A DNA stretch of 64,000 bases. Source: SIRX01 sp965213905. Its GTDB lineage: Bacteria; Actinomycetota; Rubrobacteria; Rubrobacterales; Rubrobacteraceae. This document shows, piece by piece, positions 62,864 through 64,000 of the stretch. The position numbers and the translations under genes were made by a program. The notes below the pieces were generated by a model. That model did no database searches and was not told the DNA's origin. It saw only the letters and a program-made list of their open reading frames with translations. The stretch's first letter is position 1, and the number at the start of each line of letters is the position of its first letter. The stretch lies in the NCBI GenBank assembly GCA_965213905.1, contig OZ243922.1, positions 1,674,001 through 1,738,000 of the forward strand. Reading direction: 5' to 3'.

Positions 62864-64000
62864 ATGACTGGGGACTACCAGAGTGTCATTATAGAAAGCG
62901 TACGCCCGGAGTTGGACTGTGGCCGCCACCCGGTAAAACGCGAAGTCGGCGACCGCCTGGAGGTCTGGGCGGACATCTACCGCGACGGCCACGATTCCAT
63001 CTCCGCCGTGCTCAAACACCGCAAAAAAGGCGAAGAGGGGTGGTCCGAAACACCCATGACGCCCTACAACCCCGGCCTCGACCTTTGGACCGGCGCATTC
63101 GACCTGCCGGAGAATACAGTCTACGAGTACAAGATCGAAGCCTGGCCGGACCACTTCGAGTCCTGGCGCCGGGAGATCGGCAAGAAGGTCGAAGCCGGCC
63201 AGAACGTGGAGCTGGAACTCCTCGAAGGCCGGGAGTTGCTTTATGAGGCAGCCGAACGTACCTCCGACAAAAAGCTTTACCGGATGCTGGAGCAGCTAGA
63301 TAAGGCCTCCTACGAAGAGCGGTTGGCGCTCCTGCGCTCTTTGGAGATGCGGGACCTGATGTACCGGAACACGGACCGTTCCACTTCGACCGTCTATAAG
63401 ACGCTCGAAGTGATCGTGGACCGGGTCACGGCCCGCTACGGCGCCTGGTACGAGATGTTCCATCGCTCGCAGGGAACGGAGCCGGGACGGGGCGCGACTT
63501 TTAGGGAGGCCGGAGAGCGGCTGCCCGAGATAGCGGGGATGGGGTTCGACGTGATCTACTTGCTCCCAATCCACCCTATCGGCACGACCCACCGCAAAGG
63601 CAAAGACAACGCCCTAACCGCCGCCCCCGACGATCCCGGCAGTCCCTACGCCATCGGGAGCGAAGAAGGCGGCCACAAAGCCATCCATCCCGAACTCGGG
63701 ACGCTGGAGGACTTCCGGCACTTCGTGCAGACCTGCGAGGAGCACGGCATGGAAGTTGCTCTGGACTTCGCGATCCAGTGTTCCCCCGACCACCCGTACA
63801 TAAAAGAGCATCCCGAGTGGTTCAAGTTCCGTCCGGACGGGACGATAAAGTACGCCGAGAACCCACCGAAGAAGTACCAGGACATCTTGAACGTGGACTG
63901 GGAGTCGGAGGACTGGGAGAGCCTCTGGCAGGAGTGGCTCGACGTGGTGCTGTTCTGGGTCGAGCAGGGGGTGAAGGCGTTCCGAGTGGACAACCCGCAC
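62864..64000 (+). CDS. glgE: Alpha-1,4-glucan:maltose-1-phosphate maltosyltransferase, N-terminal part
   Basis: The first 379 residues; the gene runs off the right edge. GGAGGA lies three bases before the ATG. The N-terminal beta-sandwich domain (PVKREVGDRLEVWADIYRDG) and helical spacer lead into the GH13 barrel: YGAWYEMFHRS, GFDVIYLLPIHPIG, DFAIQCSPDHPYI and FRVDNPH, the last being where the catalytic aspartate region begins. This order and the CSPDHP motif identify GlgE (GH13 subfamily 3), which adds maltose from maltose-1-phosphate to alpha-glucan, linking trehalose to glycogen-like polymers. Confidence 0.95.
   Translation, partial: MTGDYQSVIIESVRPELDCGRHPVKREVGDRLEVWADIYRDGHDSISAVLKHRKKGEEGWSETPMTPYNPGLDLWTGAFDLPENTVYEYKIEAWPDHFESWRREIGKKVEAGQNVELELLEGRELLYEAAERTSDKKLYRMLEQLDKASYEERLALLRSLEMRDLMYRNTDRSTSTVYKTLEVIVDRVTARYGAWYEMFHRSQGTEPGRGATFREAGERLPEIAGMGFDVIYLLPIHPIGTTHRKGKDNALTAAPDDPGSPYAIGSEEGGHKAIHPELGTLEDFRHFVQTCEEHGMEVALDFAIQCSPDHPYIKEHPEWFKFRPDGTIKYAENPPKKYQDILNVDWESEDWESLWQEWLDVVLFWVEQGVKAFRVDNPH

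Overview
The window is high-GC, actinobacterial chromosomal DNA. SigA-type sigma factor, NAD-dependent ligase, GOGAT, GlgE maltosyltransferase, a glycine-betaine/sarcosine one-carbon operon and the many stress-tolerance genes point to a Rubrobacter-like, deep-branching actinobacterium. This assignment is an inference from gene content and base composition, not from a marker-gene comparison.

Layout. 1-6.6 kb: the end of a GH13 glucosidase, then a minus-strand set of two short-chain dehydrogenases, an aldehyde dehydrogenase, a phytoene-desaturase-like flavoprotein and a CPBP membrane protease. 6.8-8.6 kb: a compact redox island in which a DsbA-like gene and a peroxiredoxin-like gene each carry an in-frame TGA exactly at the first redox cysteine (UPWC and UPYC). 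Each TGA is followed by a hairpin with a GG-containing apical loop, so both are best read as selenoproteins. 8.7-19.5 kb: an IclR regulator and a seven-gene minus-strand block (sarcosine oxidase, GcvT-like, cyclodeaminase, formate-THF ligase, MetF, DmdA-like demethylase, dimethylglycine dehydrogenase) that can strip N-methyl groups onto tetrahydrofolate and recover them as formate and ATP. 20-26 kb: Asp23, nucleoside-recognition and MFS membrane proteins, LigA, a PrcB-like lipoprotein and a PRC-barrel protein.

26.4-39.5 kb is the most unusual part. It starts with an overlapping four-gene operon (PspA/IM30, a membrane coiled-coil protein, an acidic protein with three FHA-type threonine motifs, a J-domain protein). 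An HNH protein and a catalytically degenerate tyrosine recombinase follow. Then comes a plus-strand series of low-complexity proteins built by shuffling a few modules: E3-binding-like PSBD motifs, a shared N-terminal helical domain, a shared GVDA domain, a shared acidic C-terminal domain, and long 11-, 9- or 7-residue helical repeats resembling LEA proteins. I do not recognise this as a described system; a desiccation, membrane-stress or condensate role is a guess.

39.6-48.9 kb: GltB-GltD, two methyltransferases, LemA and HtpX. 49-53.3 kb: a visibly lower-GC island lying between an intact tRNA-Gln and a copy of that tRNA's 3' half. It holds a SEFIR/NB-ARC STAND ATPase and an overlapping, -1-frame TPR gene, a probable anti-phage or self/non-self system. 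53.3-64 kb: glutaryl-CoA dehydrogenase, a gluconate kinase/permease operon, a phasin-like protein behind a promoter with a palindromic operator, a primary-type sigma factor, a glutathione transferase, a DUF3105 lipoprotein, an LPXTG surface protein, DUF1360 and rubredoxin-like genes, and the start of glgE.
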